Assembly: GCF_014269185.2 (NCBI RefSeq)
Contig: NZ_JABWRZ020000005.1
Location: 62,001-126,000, forward strand
From: Pseudomonas oryzicola
GTDB lineage: Bacteria; Pseudomonadota; Gammaproteobacteria; Pseudomonadales; Pseudomonadaceae
Reading direction: 5' to 3'
Length of the DNA: 64,000 nucleotides
Shown here one piece after another: positions 9,541 to 19,954 of the stretch (within the stretch, counting starts at the first letter, position 1; each line of letters opens with the position of its first letter). The notes under the pieces were generated by a model, which saw only the letters and a program-made list of their open reading frames with translations, did no database searches and was not told where the DNA came from. The position numbers and the translations under genes were made by a program.

Positions 9541-9650
9541 GCTGCAGGAGCGGATTTATCCACGAAGCAGGCGACGCGGGGGCTGGCACCGGCTGTGCCG
9601 GTGATCGCGGCTAAAGCCTACTGGGAACCGGCTTGCCGGCGATGAGGCCC
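9541..9650. repeat. REP-type repeat block
   Basis: Convergent gap between ssuF and the TetR gene. It holds an AGGAGCGGATTTATCC REP core, a CACCGGC-TGT-GCCGGTG hairpin (about 9586-9602) and a second REP-like ACCGGCTTGCCGG near 9631. The first 57 nt recur in inverse orientation at 23908-23965. Confidence 0.8.
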
Positions 9651-9656
9651 CGAAAC

Positions 9657-10283
9657 TTAGCGCTTGGCCAGAAACGGCGGCAGGTACAAGCCCAGATACG
9701 CCTCGCACACCCGCTTGCCTTCCTCGGCCATGCGCGGGGTAATCGCATCATGCAATTGCACCGATCGCGCATACACCCGGTCGCTCAGTTCCATGGCCAG
9801 GGCGAAGACATCGACATCCACTGGCATCACCGGCAGGTGGAAATGCTGATCGAACAACTTGTGCATCAAGTCACCCAGCTCCATGTCGTGCTGCCGATCG
9901 GCCTGCACCACTTCGCTCAACCCATGCTGAGCCAGAATCAGCTGCCGTGCTGCCGCATCCTCGTTGTAGATGTCCAGCATGCGCTGCTCGATCAGCCGGG
10001 ACAGCTCATGCCAGGTGTTGAATTCACCGCCGTCGATCGGCGCGCTCAGGGCTTCGCGAAAGGCACGGTGCACATCGGCGGTCAACGCTTCCAGCAAGGC
10101 TGGCACGCTGGCGAAAAAGTGATACACCGACGATGGCGGGATCTGAGCGCGCTCGGCCACGCTGTAGATCGACAGGGCGGCTACCCCTTGTTCGGCCAGC
10201 AGCTCGCGTGCAGCCCCCAGGATCGCCTCGATCCTGGCCTGGCTGCTGGCGCGTGGCTTACGCGGGGTGGCGCTGCGGTTCAT
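9657..10283 (-). CDS. TetR-family transcriptional regulator
   Basis: 208-aa TetR-type repressor. The N-terminal helix-turn-helix spans about residues 16-62 (ILGAARELLAEQGVAALSIYSVAERAQIPPSSVYHFFASVPALLEA split over the three helices), followed by an all-helical ligand domain of unknown specificity. Its ATG overlaps the stop of gshA (TGATG), so it is translated from the gshA message. That coupling might let it sense glutathione-related status, but no target is visible. Function of this orthologue is not known to me. Confidence 0.88.
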   Translation of the reverse strand: MNRSATPRKPRASSQARIEAILGAARELLAEQGVAALSIYSVAERAQIPPSSVYHFFASVPALLEALTADVHRAFREALSAPIDGGEFNTWHELSRLIEQRMLDIYNEDAAARQLILAQHGLSEVVQADRQHDMELGDLMHKLFDQHFHLPVMPVDVDVFALAMELSDRVYARSVQLHDAITPRMAEEGKRVCEAYLGLYLPPFLAKR

Positions 10284-11860
10284 CAGTTGCTGATCGCCAG
10301 GATACTGGCCTGGTAGGCGCCGACGAACAAGTCGAAATCGCCGACCTCCTGCTGCTCCAGGCGCGACTGCTCGGCCAGCGATTCGCGGGCGAGGGTCTCG
10401 AAGGCCTGCTGGCGCTCGACCGGGAGTGGTTGCTCACGGAAGGTTTCGGCGTGGATGCGGCTCTGGCGCAGGGCGAAACTGACGAAGCTTTCGTCATGCT
10501 CGGTCATGCGCGCCAGCACCTGGGCCGATGGGGTCAGCGAGGCGTCGTCGACCTTGGCCTGCTGCGCATCCAGGGCTTTGGCGTGTTCGTCACCGCCATG
10601 TGCCTGGTCGAGCAGATCGGCCAATTGGCGGATGCGCCCCAGCAGCTCGCCAGCCCAGGCCTTCAGGCCGATCGGCTGGCCATTGCGCTGCAGTTCCAGG
10701 TCCGGGCGGCGGCCTTCCTTGACCACGGTCAGGAAGTTGTTGGTGCATTGGCCGCATTCGCCATTATCCAGTGGCGGGCTGTCTTCCAGCGCGCAGAACA
10801 GCAGGAACGCATCGAGGAAGCGCGCCTCGGTCAGGTCGATGCCCACCGGCAGGAACGGGTTGATGTCCAGGCAGCGTACTTCCACATACTGCACGCCGCG
10901 CGAGGTCAGGGCCTGGATTGGCCGCTCGCCGGTGTAGGTGACGCGCTTGGGGCGGATGTTCGAGTAGTACTCGTTTTCAATCTGCAGGATGTTGGTGTTC
11001 AGCTGCACCCACTCGCCATCCACGTGCGTGCCGATTTCAACATAGGGCGGGTAGGGCGTGCCCACCGCCTTGCGCAGACTGTCGGTGTAGCTGGCCAGGT
11101 TGTTGTAGCACGGCGTGAGGCCGGCCTGGGCGTTGCTCTGGTAGCCCAGGTCGCTCATGCGCAGGCTGGTGGCATAGGGCAGGTACAGGGTTTCGGCGTC
11201 GAGCTCTTCGAGCTGGTGCGGGCGGCCTCGCAGGAAGCCTTTGTCCAGGGCCGGCGAGGCGCCGAACAGGTACATCAGCAGCCAGCTGTAGCGGCGGAAA
11301 TTGCGGATCAGCGCGATGTAGGCCGACGACTGGTAGTCGCGGTCGCTCTCGCTGCTGCCTTCGGCGCTGCGCAACAGCGGCCACAGTGCCTCCGGCAGCG
11401 AGAAATTGTAATGGATACCGGCGATGCACTGCATGGTGCGGCCGTAACGCAGGGCCAAACCCTTGCGGTAGACGTGCTTGAGCTTGCCGATGTTGGAGCT
11501 GCCGTATTCGGCAATCGGGATGTCTTCCTCGGCCGGCAGGGTGCACGGCATCGATGGGCTCCACAAGTATTCGTCGCCCAGCTTGCTATAGACGAAACGG
11601 TGGGTCTCCTCGAGGCTTTCGAGCACCTTGGCCGGGTCGGACAGGGCCGGAGTGATGAACTCCAGCAGCGACTCGGAATAATCGGTGGTGATCTGCTCGT
11701 TGGTCAGCGCCGACCCCAGGGCTTGCGGATGCGGGGTCTGGGCCAGGCGACCTTCGTTGGTCACACGCAGGCATTCGCGCTCAATACCGTGCAGGCACTG
11801 CTTGAGCAGGGGGAGATTGGCGCCGAGCAGGCTCAGGCGGCGGTTGAGGAGTTCGCTCAA
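10283..11860 (-). CDS. gshA: Glutamate-cysteine ligase
   Basis: 525-aa gamma-proteobacterial type glutamate-cysteine ligase, first step of glutathione synthesis in the cytoplasm. I choose the TTG at 11860 (reading [17 protein letters not shown]) because GAAGGAA sits 7-8 nt before it; the GTG at 11875 lies inside that ribosome site. Conserved parts: [10 protein letters not shown] with the metal-binding glutamates, [42 protein letters not shown]. Length agrees with family members (518-530). Downstream it is coupled to the TetR gene. The rare TTG start may keep expression low. Confidence 0.95.
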   Translation of the reverse strand: MSELLNRRLSLLGANLPLLKQCLHGIERECLRVTNEGRLAQTPHPQALGSALTNEQITTDYSESLLEFITPALSDPAKVLESLEETHRFVYSKLGDEYLWSPSMPCTLPAEEDIPIAEYGSSNIGKLKHVYRKGLALRYGRTMQCIAGIHYNFSLPEALWPLLRSAEGSSESDRDYQSSAYIALIRNFRRYSWLLMYLFGASPALDKGFLRGRPHQLEELDAETLYLPYATSLRMSDLGYQSNAQAGLTPCYNNLASYTDSLRKAVGTPYPPYVEIGTHVDGEWVQLNTNILQIENEYYSNIRPKRVTYTGERPIQALTSRGVQYVEVRCLDINPFLPVGIDLTEARFLDAFLLFCALEDSPPLDNGECGQCTNNFLTVVKEGRRPDLELQRNGQPIGLKAWAGELLGRIRQLADLLDQAHGGDEHAKALDAQQAKVDDASLTPSAQVLARMTEHDESFVSFALRQSRIHAETFREQPLPVERQQAFETLARESLAEQSRLEQQEVGDFDLFVGAYQASILAISN

Positions 11861-11988
11861 GATGTATTCCTTCACGCGTCAGTCGCCCCAATATGGGGGT
11901 AGAAAAGACGGTCTACAAGGGTAGTGGGAAAAGGAACTGGCGTTGTCGCCTGGTTTACGCGGTTCCGGCATTGCGCAGCGCCGACTTC

Positions 11989-12009
11989 GGGGGCCGCTTC
12001 GCAGCCCCC
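11989..12009 (-). terminator. Hairpin between the thioesterase and gshA
   Basis: GGGGGC (11989-11994) and GCCCCC (12004-12009) form a strong stem, but no T-run follows on either strand. It may be a weak or Rho-assisted terminator for tex and the thioesterase gene. Confidence 0.4.
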
Positions 12010-12047
12010 GGTTGTTGCCGAAAATACCGCACATAACGCTTGGTGAG

Positions 12048-12431
12048 CTAGAGAACTGCGAAGGTTCCTTGCGCTTTCGCGACCAGTTTGTCGCCCTGGA
12101 CTACGTCGGCGTCGACCACCAGGGTGCGTCGCCCGGCATGCAGCACGCGGGCAGTACACAGCACTTCGCCGTCACTGACGGCGCGCATGTAGTTGATCTT
12201 GCACTCGATGGTCACGCTTTGCTGGTCAAAGCCATGGCTGGCCGAGCAAGCCAGGCCCATGGCGATGTCCACCAGGCTGAAGATGGCCCCGCCGTGCAGC
12301 TTCTGGCCACGGTTGCGCAAGTGCGGCCCGAGCGCCAGGGTTACCTCGGCAACCCCAGGCTCCAGGTGTTGCAGGCGGCAGCCGAGAAGCTGGCTGAAAG
12401 CGCTTTCGACGTATTCGCCGGGAACGTCCAT
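12048..12431 (-). CDS. PaaI-type hotdog thioesterase
   Basis: 127-aa hotdog-fold acyl-CoA thioesterase. The motif NRGQKLHGGAIFSLVDIAMG, with HGG and an acidic residue on the long helix, is typical for the PaaI/YdiI group; the later SVTIECKINYMRAV is the dimer-edge strand. Start ATG at 12431 overlaps the tex stop (TGATG); the GTG one codon earlier is less likely. Substrate not deducible. Confidence 0.85.
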   Translation of the reverse strand: MDVPGEYVESAFSQLLGCRLQHLEPGVAEVTLALGPHLRNRGQKLHGGAIFSLVDIAMGLACSASHGFDQQSVTIECKINYMRAVSDGEVLCTARVLHAGRRTLVVDADVVQGDKLVAKAQGTFAVL

Positions 12432-14755
12432 CACTTCTTCTTCAGTTGCTTGGCATTGGCGAACAGCGCGGCCATGGCATTGTTGGCCGGGGCGGCAGTG
12501 GCGGTCTCGCGCTGGCGCGGCGCCTGCTGCTGACGGTTGGCGCCTGTGCCCCGGTTGCCGCCGCGGTTGCCTTCGACCTTCTCGCCGGGGGTGTCGCTCA
12601 TGCGCATGGACAGGCCGACGCGCTTGCGCGGGATGTCCACTTCCATGACCTTGACCTTGACCACGTCGCCGGCCTTGACCGCCTCACGCGGATCCTTGAC
12701 GAACTTTTCCGACAGCGCCGAGATGTGCACCAGGCCGTCCTGGTGTACACCGATGTCGACGAAGGCGCCGAAGTTGGTGACGTTGGTGACCACGCCTTCG
12801 AGGATCATGCCCGGCTCCAGGTCCTTGAGGTCTTCGACGCCGTCCTGGAAGGTGGCGGTCTTGAACTCGGGGCGCGGGTCACGGCCAGGCTTGTCCAGTT
12901 CCTGCAGGATGTCGGTGACGGTCGGCAGACCGAAGGTTTCATCGGTGAACTGCTTCGGGTCCAGGCGCTTGAGGAAGCTGCTGTCACCGATCAGCGAACG
13001 GATGTCGCGGCCGGTGTCGGCGGCAATGCGCTGTACCAGCGGGTAGGCCTCGGGGTGCACTGCGGAAGCGTCCAGCGGGTTGTCGCCGTTCATCACACGG
13101 AGGAAGCCGGCGGCCTGTTCGAAGGTTTTTTCACCCAGGCGGCTGACTTTCTTCAGCGCCGCGCGGGTCGCGAACGGGCCGTTGGCATCGCGGTGGGCGA
13201 CGATGTTCTGCGCCAGGGTGGCGTTGAGGCCGGAAATTCGGGTCAGGAGTGCCACCGAGGCGGTGTTGACGTCGACACCCACGGCGTTCACGCAGTCCTC
13301 GACCACCGCGTCCAGGCCACGTGCCAGCTTCACCTGGGAGACGTCGTGCTGGTACTGACCGACGCCGATGGATTTCGGGTCGATCTTCACCAGCTCGGCC
13401 AGCGGGTCCTGCAGGCGGCGGGCGATGGAAACAGCGCCACGGATCGACACGTCCAGGTCCGGGAATTCGCGGGCAGCCAACTCCGATGCGGAGTACACCG
13501 AGGCGCCGGCTTCGGAGACCATGACCTTGGTAATCTTCAGCGCCGGGTACTTCTTGACCAGCTCGGCCACCAGCTTGTCGCTTTCGCGGCTGGCGGTACC
13601 GTTGCCGATGGCGATCAACTCCACCGAGTGCTTGGCGCATAGCGCGGCCATGATGGAAATGGTGCGGTCCCAGTCGTTCTTCGGCGCGTGCGGGTAGACC
13701 GTGGTGTGGTCCAGCAGCTTGCCGGTGGCATCGACCACGGCGATCTTGCAGCCGGTGCGCAGGCCCGGGTCGAAGCCCAGGGTAGCGCGCGGGCCGGCCG
13801 GGGCGGCCAGCAGCAGGTCGTGCAGGTTGTGGGCGAACACGTTGATCGCCTCGCCTTCGGCGTTGTCACGCAACTCGCCGAACAGGTCGGTTTCCAGGTG
13901 GGTGTACAGCTTGACCTTCCAGGTCCAGCGCACCACCTCGCCGAGCCACTTGTCGGCCGGGCGGTTACGGTTCTCGATACCGACGTGGTTACCGATCATC
14001 AGCTCGCAGGGGTGCAGGGTGCCAGGCAGTTCTTCGCCAACCTTGAGCGAGGCGCTCAGCACGCCCTCGTTGCGCCCGCGGAAAATCGCCAGGGCACGGT
14101 GCGACGGCGCGTTGCGCAGCAGTTCGTCATGGGCGAAGTAATCGCGGAACTTGGCGCCTTCCTCTTCCTTGCCCGGCACCACGCGGGCGCTGAGCACGGC
14201 CTCCTGCTTGAGGAAGCTGCGCAGCTTGTCGAGCAGGGCGGCGTCTTCGGCAAAGCGCTCCATCAGGATGTACTTGGCGCCTTCCAGCGCCGCCTTGACG
14301 TCGGCCACGCCTTTGTCGGCGTTGACGAAACGTGCGGCTTCGCTTTCCGGGGCCAGGTCAGGGTTGTTGAACAGGCCATCGGCCAGCTCGCCGAGGCCGG
14401 CTTCCAGGGCGATCTGGCCCTTGGTGCGGCGCTTCTGCTTGTACGGCAGGTAAAGGTCTTCGAGGCGGGTCTTGGTGTCGGCCAGCTTGATCTCGCGGGC
14501 CAGTTCCGGGGTCAGCTTGCCCTGCTCCTCGATGCTGGCCAGGATGCTGGCGCGGCGCTCGTCGAGTTCACGCAGGTAGCGCAGGCGCTCTTCCAGATGG
14601 CGCAGCTGGGTATCGTCCAGGCTACCGGTCACTTCCTTGCGGTAACGGGCAATGAAGGGCACGGTCGAGCCTTCGTCCAGCAGGCCCACGGCCGCCTCGA
14701 CCTGCTGGGGGCGTACGCCCAGTTCCTCGGCGATACGGCTGTTGATGCTGTCCAT
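12431..14755 (-). CDS. tex: Tex, RNA-binding transcription accessory protein
   Basis: 774-aa Tex/YhgF protein. The ATG at 14755 opens [20 protein letters not shown], the usual Tex N-terminus; further upstream frame is non-coding. Order of domains: N-terminal helical HTH-like region, YqgF/RuvX-like nuclease fold ([17 protein letters not shown] around the middle), two helix-hairpin-helix repeats ([20 protein letters not shown]), and a C-terminal S1 RNA-binding domain ([21 protein letters not shown]). After S1 there is a low-complexity Gly/Asn/Arg/Gln tail ending in NAKQLKKK. It acts on transcription elongation/RNA quality in the cytoplasm. Confidence 0.96.
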   Translation of the reverse strand: MDSINSRIAEELGVRPQQVEAAVGLLDEGSTVPFIARYRKEVTGSLDDTQLRHLEERLRYLRELDERRASILASIEEQGKLTPELAREIKLADTKTRLEDLYLPYKQKRRTKGQIALEAGLGELADGLFNNPDLAPESEAARFVNADKGVADVKAALEGAKYILMERFAEDAALLDKLRSFLKQEAVLSARVVPGKEEEGAKFRDYFAHDELLRNAPSHRALAIFRGRNEGVLSASLKVGEELPGTLHPCELMIGNHVGIENRNRPADKWLGEVVRWTWKVKLYTHLETDLFGELRDNAEGEAINVFAHNLHDLLLAAPAGPRATLGFDPGLRTGCKIAVVDATGKLLDHTTVYPHAPKNDWDRTISIMAALCAKHSVELIAIGNGTASRESDKLVAELVKKYPALKITKVMVSEAGASVYSASELAAREFPDLDVSIRGAVSIARRLQDPLAELVKIDPKSIGVGQYQHDVSQVKLARGLDAVVEDCVNAVGVDVNTASVALLTRISGLNATLAQNIVAHRDANGPFATRAALKKVSRLGEKTFEQAAGFLRVMNGDNPLDASAVHPEAYPLVQRIAADTGRDIRSLIGDSSFLKRLDPKQFTDETFGLPTVTDILQELDKPGRDPRPEFKTATFQDGVEDLKDLEPGMILEGVVTNVTNFGAFVDIGVHQDGLVHISALSEKFVKDPREAVKAGDVVKVKVMEVDIPRKRVGLSMRMSDTPGEKVEGNRGGNRGTGANRQQQAPRQRETATAAPANNAMAALFANAKQLKKK

Positions 14756-14972
14756 GTAAACCACCTGACATTGATTAATACGGGGGTCGCCTGTGGGCCT
14801 TTCGCCCGGCGGCGCTGGATGAAAGCCGCGCATTATACCCATCGCAACCGCCTTGCGGTGATGGCGCCCGGCCAGTTGGAACTGGCGCCAGGGGAAAAAT
14901 CTGCTAACAATGCTCACGCAACGTGCAGCAATGGCTACGCCATAATGCGCGGCGATACCAGAGGAGTAATTC
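14756..14972. promoter_or_regulatory. Divergent promoter region of tex and ompR
   Basis: 217 nt between oppositely oriented genes. The ompR side has GAGGAG just before the ATG. No terminator or extra ORF seen. Confidence 0.5.
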
Positions 14973-15713
14973 ATGACCGGCACGCCAAACACCGCTGAAG
15001 GTGAAAAGATTCTCATCGTCGATGACGACCCGGGGCTGAGCAGCTTGCTGGAGCGTTTTTTCGCCAGCAAGGGCTATCGCGCCCGCGCAGTGCCCAACAC
15101 CGAGCAAATGGACCGCCTGTTGCAGCGCGAGGTGTTCAACCTGGTCGTGCTCGACCTGATGCTGCCTGGTGAAGACGGCCTGTCGGCATGCAAGCGCCTG
15201 CGCCAGCAGAACAACCAGATCCCGATCATCATGCTCACCGCCAAGGGCGACGAGCTCAGCCGCATCAAGGGCCTGGAACTGGGCGCCGACGACTACCTCG
15301 GCAAACCGTTCAACCCGGACGAGCTGATGGCCCGGGTCAAGGCCGTTCTGCGCCGCCAGGCCCCGAGCGTGCCGGGTGCGCCGGGCAGTGAAGACGAGTC
15401 GGTCACCTTCGGCGACTACGAGCTGTCGCTGGCTACCCGCGAACTCAAGCGTGGCGACGAGGTGCACATGCTGACCACCGGTGAGTTCGCCGTACTCAAG
15501 GCGCTGGTCATGCATGCACGCGAGCCGCTGACCCGCGACAAGCTGATGAACCTGGCCCGTGGCCGCGAATGGGATGCGCTGGAGCGCTCCATCGACGTGC
15601 AGATCTCGCGCCTGCGCCGCATGATCGAGCCGGACCCGTCCAAGCCGCGGTATATCCAGACTGTCTGGGGCGTGGGCTACGTGTTCGTACCGGACGGAAA
15701 CGCCGGCAAATGA
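14973..15713 (+). CDS. ompR: OmpR-family osmolarity response regulator
   Basis: 246-aa two-domain response regulator. Receiver domain residues 12-125 with acidic pocket D17-D19, phospho-acceptor Asp61 (VVLDLMLPG) and Lys in LGKPF; C-terminal winged helix about 145-240 with [12 protein letters not shown] and [10 protein letters not shown], as in OmpR. It pairs with the kinase gene 13 nt downstream and is expected to control outer-membrane and envelope genes in response to osmotic state; targets in Pseudomonas differ from the E. coli porins. Confidence 0.94.
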   Translation: MTGTPNTAEGEKILIVDDDPGLSSLLERFFASKGYRARAVPNTEQMDRLLQREVFNLVVLDLMLPGEDGLSACKRLRQQNNQIPIIMLTAKGDELSRIKGLELGADDYLGKPFNPDELMARVKAVLRRQAPSVPGAPGSEDESVTFGDYELSLATRELKRGDEVHMLTTGEFAVLKALVMHAREPLTRDKLMNLARGREWDALERSIDVQISRLRRMIEPDPSKPRYIQTVWGVGYVFVPDGNAGK

Positions 15714-15726
15714 TGCCTCGCCGTCG

Positions 15727-17040
15727 ATGAAGACACCGCTGTGGTTTCCGCAAAGCTTCTTCGCCCGCACGCTGTGGCTGGTGTTGATCGTCGTCCTGTT
15801 CTCCAAGGCCTTGACCCTGGTCTACCTGTTGATGAACGAGGACGTGCTGGTCGACCGTCAGTACAGCCACGGCGTCGCGCTGACCTTGCGCGCCTACTGG
15901 GCTGCCGACGAAGAAAACCGCGACAAGATCGCCGAAGCGGCGGGCCTTATCCGGGTTACCGGCGCGGGGGTGCCCGAGGGCGAGCAGCACTGGCCCTACA
16001 GTGAAATCTATCAACGGCAGATGCAGGCCGAACTGGGCGATGACACCGAGGTGCGCCTGCGTATTCACGCGCCACCGGCGTTGTGGGTCAACGCGCCGAG
16101 CCTGGGCCCCGGTTGGCTGAAAGTGCCGCTGTACCCGCACCCGCTGCGTGGGCAGAAGATCTGGAACGTGCTGGGTTGGTTCCTGGCCATTGGCTTGCTG
16201 TCCACCGCGTCGGCCTGGATCTTCGTGCGTCAGTTGAACCAGCCGCTAAAGCGCCTGGTGTTCGCCGCCCGCCTGCTGGGCCAGGGGCGCAGTGTGCGCC
16301 TGCCGATCAGCGATACGCCCAGCGAGATGACCGAGGTGTACAAGGCTTTCAACCAGATGGCCGAGGATGTCGAGCAGGCCGGGCGCGAGCGCGAACTGAT
16401 GCTGGCGGGGGTGTCCCACGACCTGCGCACGCCGCTGACACGCTTGCGCCTGTCCCTGTCCTTGTTGAACAGTGACAGCGAGCTGAGTGAAGACATGGTT
16501 CGGGATATCGAGGACATGGATGCGATCCTCGATCAGTTCCTGGCCTTCATTCGCGATGGTCGTGACGAACCGCTCGAAGAGGTCGACCTGGCCGACCTGG
16601 TGCGCGAAGTGGTGGCGCCTTACAACCAGCCGGAAGAACGCGTGCGCCTGTGCCTGGAGCCGATTCCGCCGTTCCCGCTGCGCCGGGTTTCGCTCAAGCG
16701 CATGCTGGGCAACCTGATTGGCAACGCCTTGCACCATGCCGGCAAGGGGGTGGAGGTGGCCGCCTATGTGTCGGGTGACGAAAGTGCGCCGTACGTGGTG
16801 CTGAGCGTGCTGGATCGCGGCACGGGGATCGACGAGTCGGAGCTGGAAACCATCTTCAACCCGTTCATTCGCGGCGACCGGGCGCGCAGTGGCAAGGGCA
16901 CCGGGCTGGGGCTGGCGATCGTCAAGCGGATCGCGGCGCAGCATGGCGGCAATGTGGAACTGCGCAACCGTTCCGGTGGCGGCATCGAGGCGCGGGTAAG
17001 GCTGCCTTTGGGGCTGTTGCTGCCGCGCAATGCCGTGTGA
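15727..17040 (+). CDS. envZ: EnvZ-type sensor histidine kinase
   Basis: 437-aa inner membrane kinase for OmpR. First transmembrane helix about residues 13-36, periplasmic loop to about 145, second helix about 147-167, HAMP linker, then DHp domain with His231 in GVSHDLRTPLTRLR, and an HATPase domain with GNLIGNALHHA (N box), DRGTGID (G1) and GKGTGLGLAIV (G2). Start at the ATG 15727; an upstream ATG overlapping the ompR stop is out of frame. Length close to E. coli EnvZ (450). Confidence 0.94.
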   Translation: MKTPLWFPQSFFARTLWLVLIVVLFSKALTLVYLLMNEDVLVDRQYSHGVALTLRAYWAADEENRDKIAEAAGLIRVTGAGVPEGEQHWPYSEIYQRQMQAELGDDTEVRLRIHAPPALWVNAPSLGPGWLKVPLYPHPLRGQKIWNVLGWFLAIGLLSTASAWIFVRQLNQPLKRLVFAARLLGQGRSVRLPISDTPSEMTEVYKAFNQMAEDVEQAGRERELMLAGVSHDLRTPLTRLRLSLSLLNSDSELSEDMVRDIEDMDAILDQFLAFIRDGRDEPLEEVDLADLVREVVAPYNQPEERVRLCLEPIPPFPLRRVSLKRMLGNLIGNALHHAGKGVEVAAYVSGDESAPYVVLSVLDRGTGIDESELETIFNPFIRGDRARSGKGTGLGLAIVKRIAAQHGGNVELRNRSGGGIEARVRLPLGLLLPRNAV

Positions 17041-17048
17041 GGGTCACT

Positions 17049-17080
17049 GGCCTCTTCGCGGCTTTAGCCGCGAAGAGGCC
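17049..17080. terminator. Bidirectional hairpin / REP-like element between envZ and rimK
   Basis: A perfect 14-bp stem, GGCCTCTTCGCGGC (17049-17062) and GCCGCGAAGAGGCC (17067-17080), with a TTTA loop between convergent genes. The stem matches half of the REP family found elsewhere in the window. No T-run, so termination by itself is uncertain. Confidence 0.7.
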
Positions 17081-17094
17081 GTTACAGCATTGAA

Positions 17095-18000
17095 TCAACC
17101 CTTGCCCTTGGTCCGGGTCTGATTAGGCCCGCCATTCTTCTCCAGATGCTCGATGATCATCGCCGCCACGTTCTTGCCGGTGGTCACCTCGATGCCCTCC
17201 AGCCCCGGCGACGAGTTCACCTCCATCACCAGCGGCCCATGGTTGGACCGCAGGATATCCACACCCGCCACGCTCAGCCCCATCACCTTGGCCGCGCGGA
17301 TGGCGGTCATGCGTTCCTCCGGCGTGATCTTGATCAGGCTGGCCACGCCACCACGGTGCAGGTTGGAACGGAACTCGCCGGGTTTGGCCTGGCGCTTCAT
17401 CGAGGCGATGACCTTGTCACCGACCACAAAGCAGCGGATGTCCGCGCCGCCAGCTTCCTTGATGTACTCCTGCACCATGATGTTCTGCTTCAGGCCCATG
17501 AACGCCTCGATCACCGACTCGGCCGCCTTGGTGGTTTCGCACAGCACCACGCCGATGCCCTGGGTGCCTTCCAGCACCTTGATCACCAGCGGGGCGCCGT
17601 TGACCATCTGGATCAGGTCGGGAATATCGTCCGGCGAGTGGGCGAAGCCGGTAATCGGCAGGCCGATGCCACGCCGCGACAACAATTGCAGTGAGCGCAG
17701 CTTGTCCCGCGAGCGGGCAATCGCCACCGACTCGTTGAGCGGATACACGCCCATCATCTCGAACTGGCGCAGCACTGCGCAGCCATAGAAGGTTACCGAG
17801 GCCCCGATGCGCGGGATCACCGCATCGAACCCTTCCAGTGGTTTGCCGCGGTAGTGAATCTGCGGCTTGTGGCTGGCTATGTTCATGTAGGCCCGCAGGG
17901 TATCGATCACCACCATTTCGTGGCCCCGCTGGGTTCCGGCTTCGACCAGGCGGCGGGTGGAATACAGACGCGGATTGCGCGACAGCACAGCGATCTTCAT
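17095..18000 (-). CDS. rimK: Ribosomal protein S6 glutamate ligase RimK
   Basis: 301-aa ATP-grasp ligase that adds glutamate residues to the C-terminus of ribosomal protein S6. Start ATG at 18000 ([20 protein letters not shown]); this overlaps the stop of the upstream gene in ATGA. ATP-grasp features: [32 protein letters not shown] and the metal-binding [14 protein letters not shown]. In P. fluorescens, RimK acts with RimB to remodel ribosomes and alter motility and root colonisation; transfer to this species is by homology. Confidence 0.95.
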   Translation of the reverse strand: MKIAVLSRNPRLYSTRRLVEAGTQRGHEMVVIDTLRAYMNIASHKPQIHYRGKPLEGFDAVIPRIGASVTFYGCAVLRQFEMMGVYPLNESVAIARSRDKLRSLQLLSRRGIGLPITGFAHSPDDIPDLIQMVNGAPLVIKVLEGTQGIGVVLCETTKAAESVIEAFMGLKQNIMVQEYIKEAGGADIRCFVVGDKVIASMKRQAKPGEFRSNLHRGGVASLIKITPEERMTAIRAAKVMGLSVAGVDILRSNHGPLVMEVNSSPGLEGIEVTTGKNVAAMIIEHLEKNGGPNQTRTKGKG

Positions 18001-18479
18001 GCAGCACCTGTGACAGGGGAAAGGGTGGCCGGGAAGGCCGGTTTGTCTTGTACGTATTTCAGCCCGGGGTTGACCACCAACTGGCCGTGGATCAGCGCCT
18101 TGGATCCCAGCAACAGGCGGTAGCGCATGTTCTTGCGGCAGGCCAGGGTGAACTCCACCTCCCACACACCATCGCCCAGTGCGAGTGACGTGCGGATGAC
18201 ATAGCGGGTCTGGGCCTGGCCGTTGGAGCTCTTGATGGTCTTCATGGTCACCAGTGGTGCCTCGCACCGACGATGGCGCAACTGCACTACCGAGCCCAGG
18301 TGGGCGGTGAAGCGGACCCAGGGCTGACCGTCACGCTCGAACGGTTCGATTTCGGTGGCATGCAGGCTGGAGGTGCTGGCACCGGTGTCGATCTTGGCGC
18401 GCAACCCGGCCACGCCAAGGTCGGGCAGGGCTACCCACTCGCGCAGGCCGATCACAGTCAAATGGTCAAATGTCTTCAC
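17997..18479 (-). CDS. rimB: RimB-type retropepsin-like protease
   Basis: 160-aa protein of the family once annotated ATP-dependent zinc protease. The motif [12 protein letters not shown] at about residues 30-41 is the aspartic protease DTGA signature of retropepsin-like folds. I start at the GTG 18479 with AGGG upstream; the frame stays open further but reads less well. Its stop overlaps rimK, giving a rimB-rimK pair; RimB is reported to trim the glutamate tails or otherwise work with RimK in P. fluorescens. A rimA gene is not evident next to it. Confidence 0.8.
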   Translation of the reverse strand: MKTFDHLTVIGLREWVALPDLGVAGLRAKIDTGASTSSLHATEIEPFERDGQPWVRFTAHLGSVVQLRHRRCEAPLVTMKTIKSSNGQAQTRYVIRTSLALGDGVWEVEFTLACRKNMRYRLLLGSKALIHGQLVVNPGLKYVQDKPAFPATLSPVTGAA

Positions 18480-18588
18480 GAAGCGCACCCTGCTGATGAG
18501 GTGTTGAACTGTAAGCACGGCGGGGATTTTTTGCATCCGATCGTTACGGTAGTACAGTTCGATGAAACACAGCATTCGAGGTAGCGGG

Positions 18589-18990
18589 ATGGCATACAAA
18601 GCCGAAGACGACGACAAGGTCCGCCTGGACAAATGGCTGTGGGCGGCTCGCTTCTACAAGACCCGCGCACTGGCCAAGGCGGCGATCGAGAGCGGCAAGG
18701 TGCATTGCCGCGGCGAGCGCTGCAAGCCGGGCAAGGAGCCGCGGGTCGGCGACGAATTCGTGTTGCGTACGGGGTTCGATGAACGCACGGTGGTGGTGAA
18801 GGCACTGTCGGTGGTGAGGCGTGGGGCGCCGGAGGCGCAGACGTTGTACGAAGAAACCGAAGAGAGCGTGCGCCGGCGTGAGCAGGCGGCGGAAATGCGC
18901 AAGGCAGGGGCCATGGGCGTGACTACCGATGGCCGGCCGACCAAGAAGCAGCGGCGGCAGATTCACCAACTGCATGGCAGCTTTGAATAG
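18589..18990 (+). CDS. hslR: Heat shock protein 15, RNA-binding S4 domain
   Basis: 133-aa Hsp15 homologue. The S4 RNA-binding domain covers about residues 9-75 (VRLDKWLWAARFYKTRALAK ... IESGKVHCRGERCKPG). Start ATG 18589, with GAGGTAGCGGG just ahead, is preferred to an upstream in-frame ATG at 18562. Hsp15 rescues stalled 50S subunits carrying nascent chains after heat shock. It is divergent from rimB. Confidence 0.93.
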   Translation: MAYKAEDDDKVRLDKWLWAARFYKTRALAKAAIESGKVHCRGERCKPGKEPRVGDEFVLRTGFDERTVVVKALSVVRRGAPEAQTLYEETEESVRRREQAAEMRKAGAMGVTTDGRPTKKQRRQIHQLHGSFE

Positions 18991-18992
18991 CG

Positions 18993-19009
18993 GGGGCGCT
19001 TTGCGCCCC
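18993..19009 (+). terminator. Hairpin after hslR
   Basis: GGGGCGC-TTT-GCGCCCC directly after the stop, without a clear T-run; a REP-like ATCGCTGGCAAGCCAGC follows to 19028. Shared 3' region of the convergent genes hslR and PAP2. Confidence 0.55.
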
Positions 19010-19038
19010 ATCGCTGGCAAGCCAGCTGCCACGTGGTC

Positions 19039-19833
19039 TTAACGGATGACGGCCATCCGTCCGACCAACGGTAATTTGCCCAGCAGGTTGAACAACGGCG
19101 CTGTCCAGCGCATCAGCGCCGCACTGCCCTTGGCCGCCAGCGGCGTGTAACAGCTCCAGCCCAACGCCAGCAGCGCCATCAGTAACCCGCCGATGTAGTC
19201 GTCCTGCCCCCAGTGGGCACCAGCCACCAGGCGCGGCAGCATGAACAGCAGCGCCAGTGCCCAGATCACCAGGTACTGCACCAGGCGCCGGCTGAATACG
19301 CTCATGAACAGCGCCCAGATCAGCAGAACCGAGGCGTGGTCGCCGGGGAAACTGTTGCTTGAGCGGTCCTTCAGCTCCCAGGCCTTTTCCAGGTTCGGAT
19401 AGTAATCGCTCAGGTGCACGACGTTGTCGAACACCATCGATGGGCTGTCGTGCTGCCAGCCCATTGCAGCCACCCACTTGGAAAACAGCGCGCGAATCAC
19501 CACTAAGAGGACAAGCGTGACCAGAAAGCCGAAAAAGGCTTGGCGAACCTGTGCCGCCTTGAATACCCAGTCGCCGCGGACAAGCACTGCCAGCAGGATC
19601 AGGCCGACGACGACGTCGAAGGGGCGCAGGCTGCCGAGCGTCCAGATGTAGCGCCACGTGGCATTTTCTGCCAGCGGTGCATTCAGGCTGTGAAACAGCC
19701 ATTCGTCGAAAGTCAGGCACAGGATCTGGCCAACGGGCCATAACCAGAAACACAGTAGGACGATGGGAAGCAGCGTGCAGGCTGCCAATGGCCCGAAGGA
19801 CCACCTTGCTTGGAACAGTGGTGGATTGTCCAT
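19039..19833 (-). CDS. PAP2-superfamily membrane phosphatase
   Basis: 264-aa integral membrane protein with about six hydrophobic helices. PAP2 motifs appear in order: KDRSSNSFPGDHAS (lysine then the central catalytic histidine in PGDH) and RLVAGAHWGQDDYIGG (arginine, histidine and aspartate of the last motif). Members dephosphorylate or transfer phosphate on lipid pyrophosphates such as undecaprenyl-PP or lipid A; which of these cannot be told here. Not an operon partner of its neighbours. Confidence 0.8.
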   Translation of the reverse strand: MDNPPLFQARWSFGPLAACTLLPIVLLCFWLWPVGQILCLTFDEWLFHSLNAPLAENATWRYIWTLGSLRPFDVVVGLILLAVLVRGDWVFKAAQVRQAFFGFLVTLVLLVVIRALFSKWVAAMGWQHDSPSMVFDNVVHLSDYYPNLEKAWELKDRSSNSFPGDHASVLLIWALFMSVFSRRLVQYLVIWALALLFMLPRLVAGAHWGQDDYIGGLLMALLALGWSCYTPLAAKGSAALMRWTAPLFNLLGKLPLVGRMAVIR

Positions 19834-19954
19834 AAAATACCTCTATTGCAAACAGGACGCGGAGCGCATCGTAAGCGCTCTATAACGGGGTTCTCGCTCG
19901 ATTTTCGACAACCCTTGTAACCATTTTGTCATTATTCTCAGATAGCCAAAACCT

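Noticed and set aside
18504..18632. Longer N-terminus for rimB
   Set aside because: The frame is open, but the segment overlaps the hslR promoter and ribosome site on the other strand and has non-coding character; the GTG at 18479 begins the conserved part.
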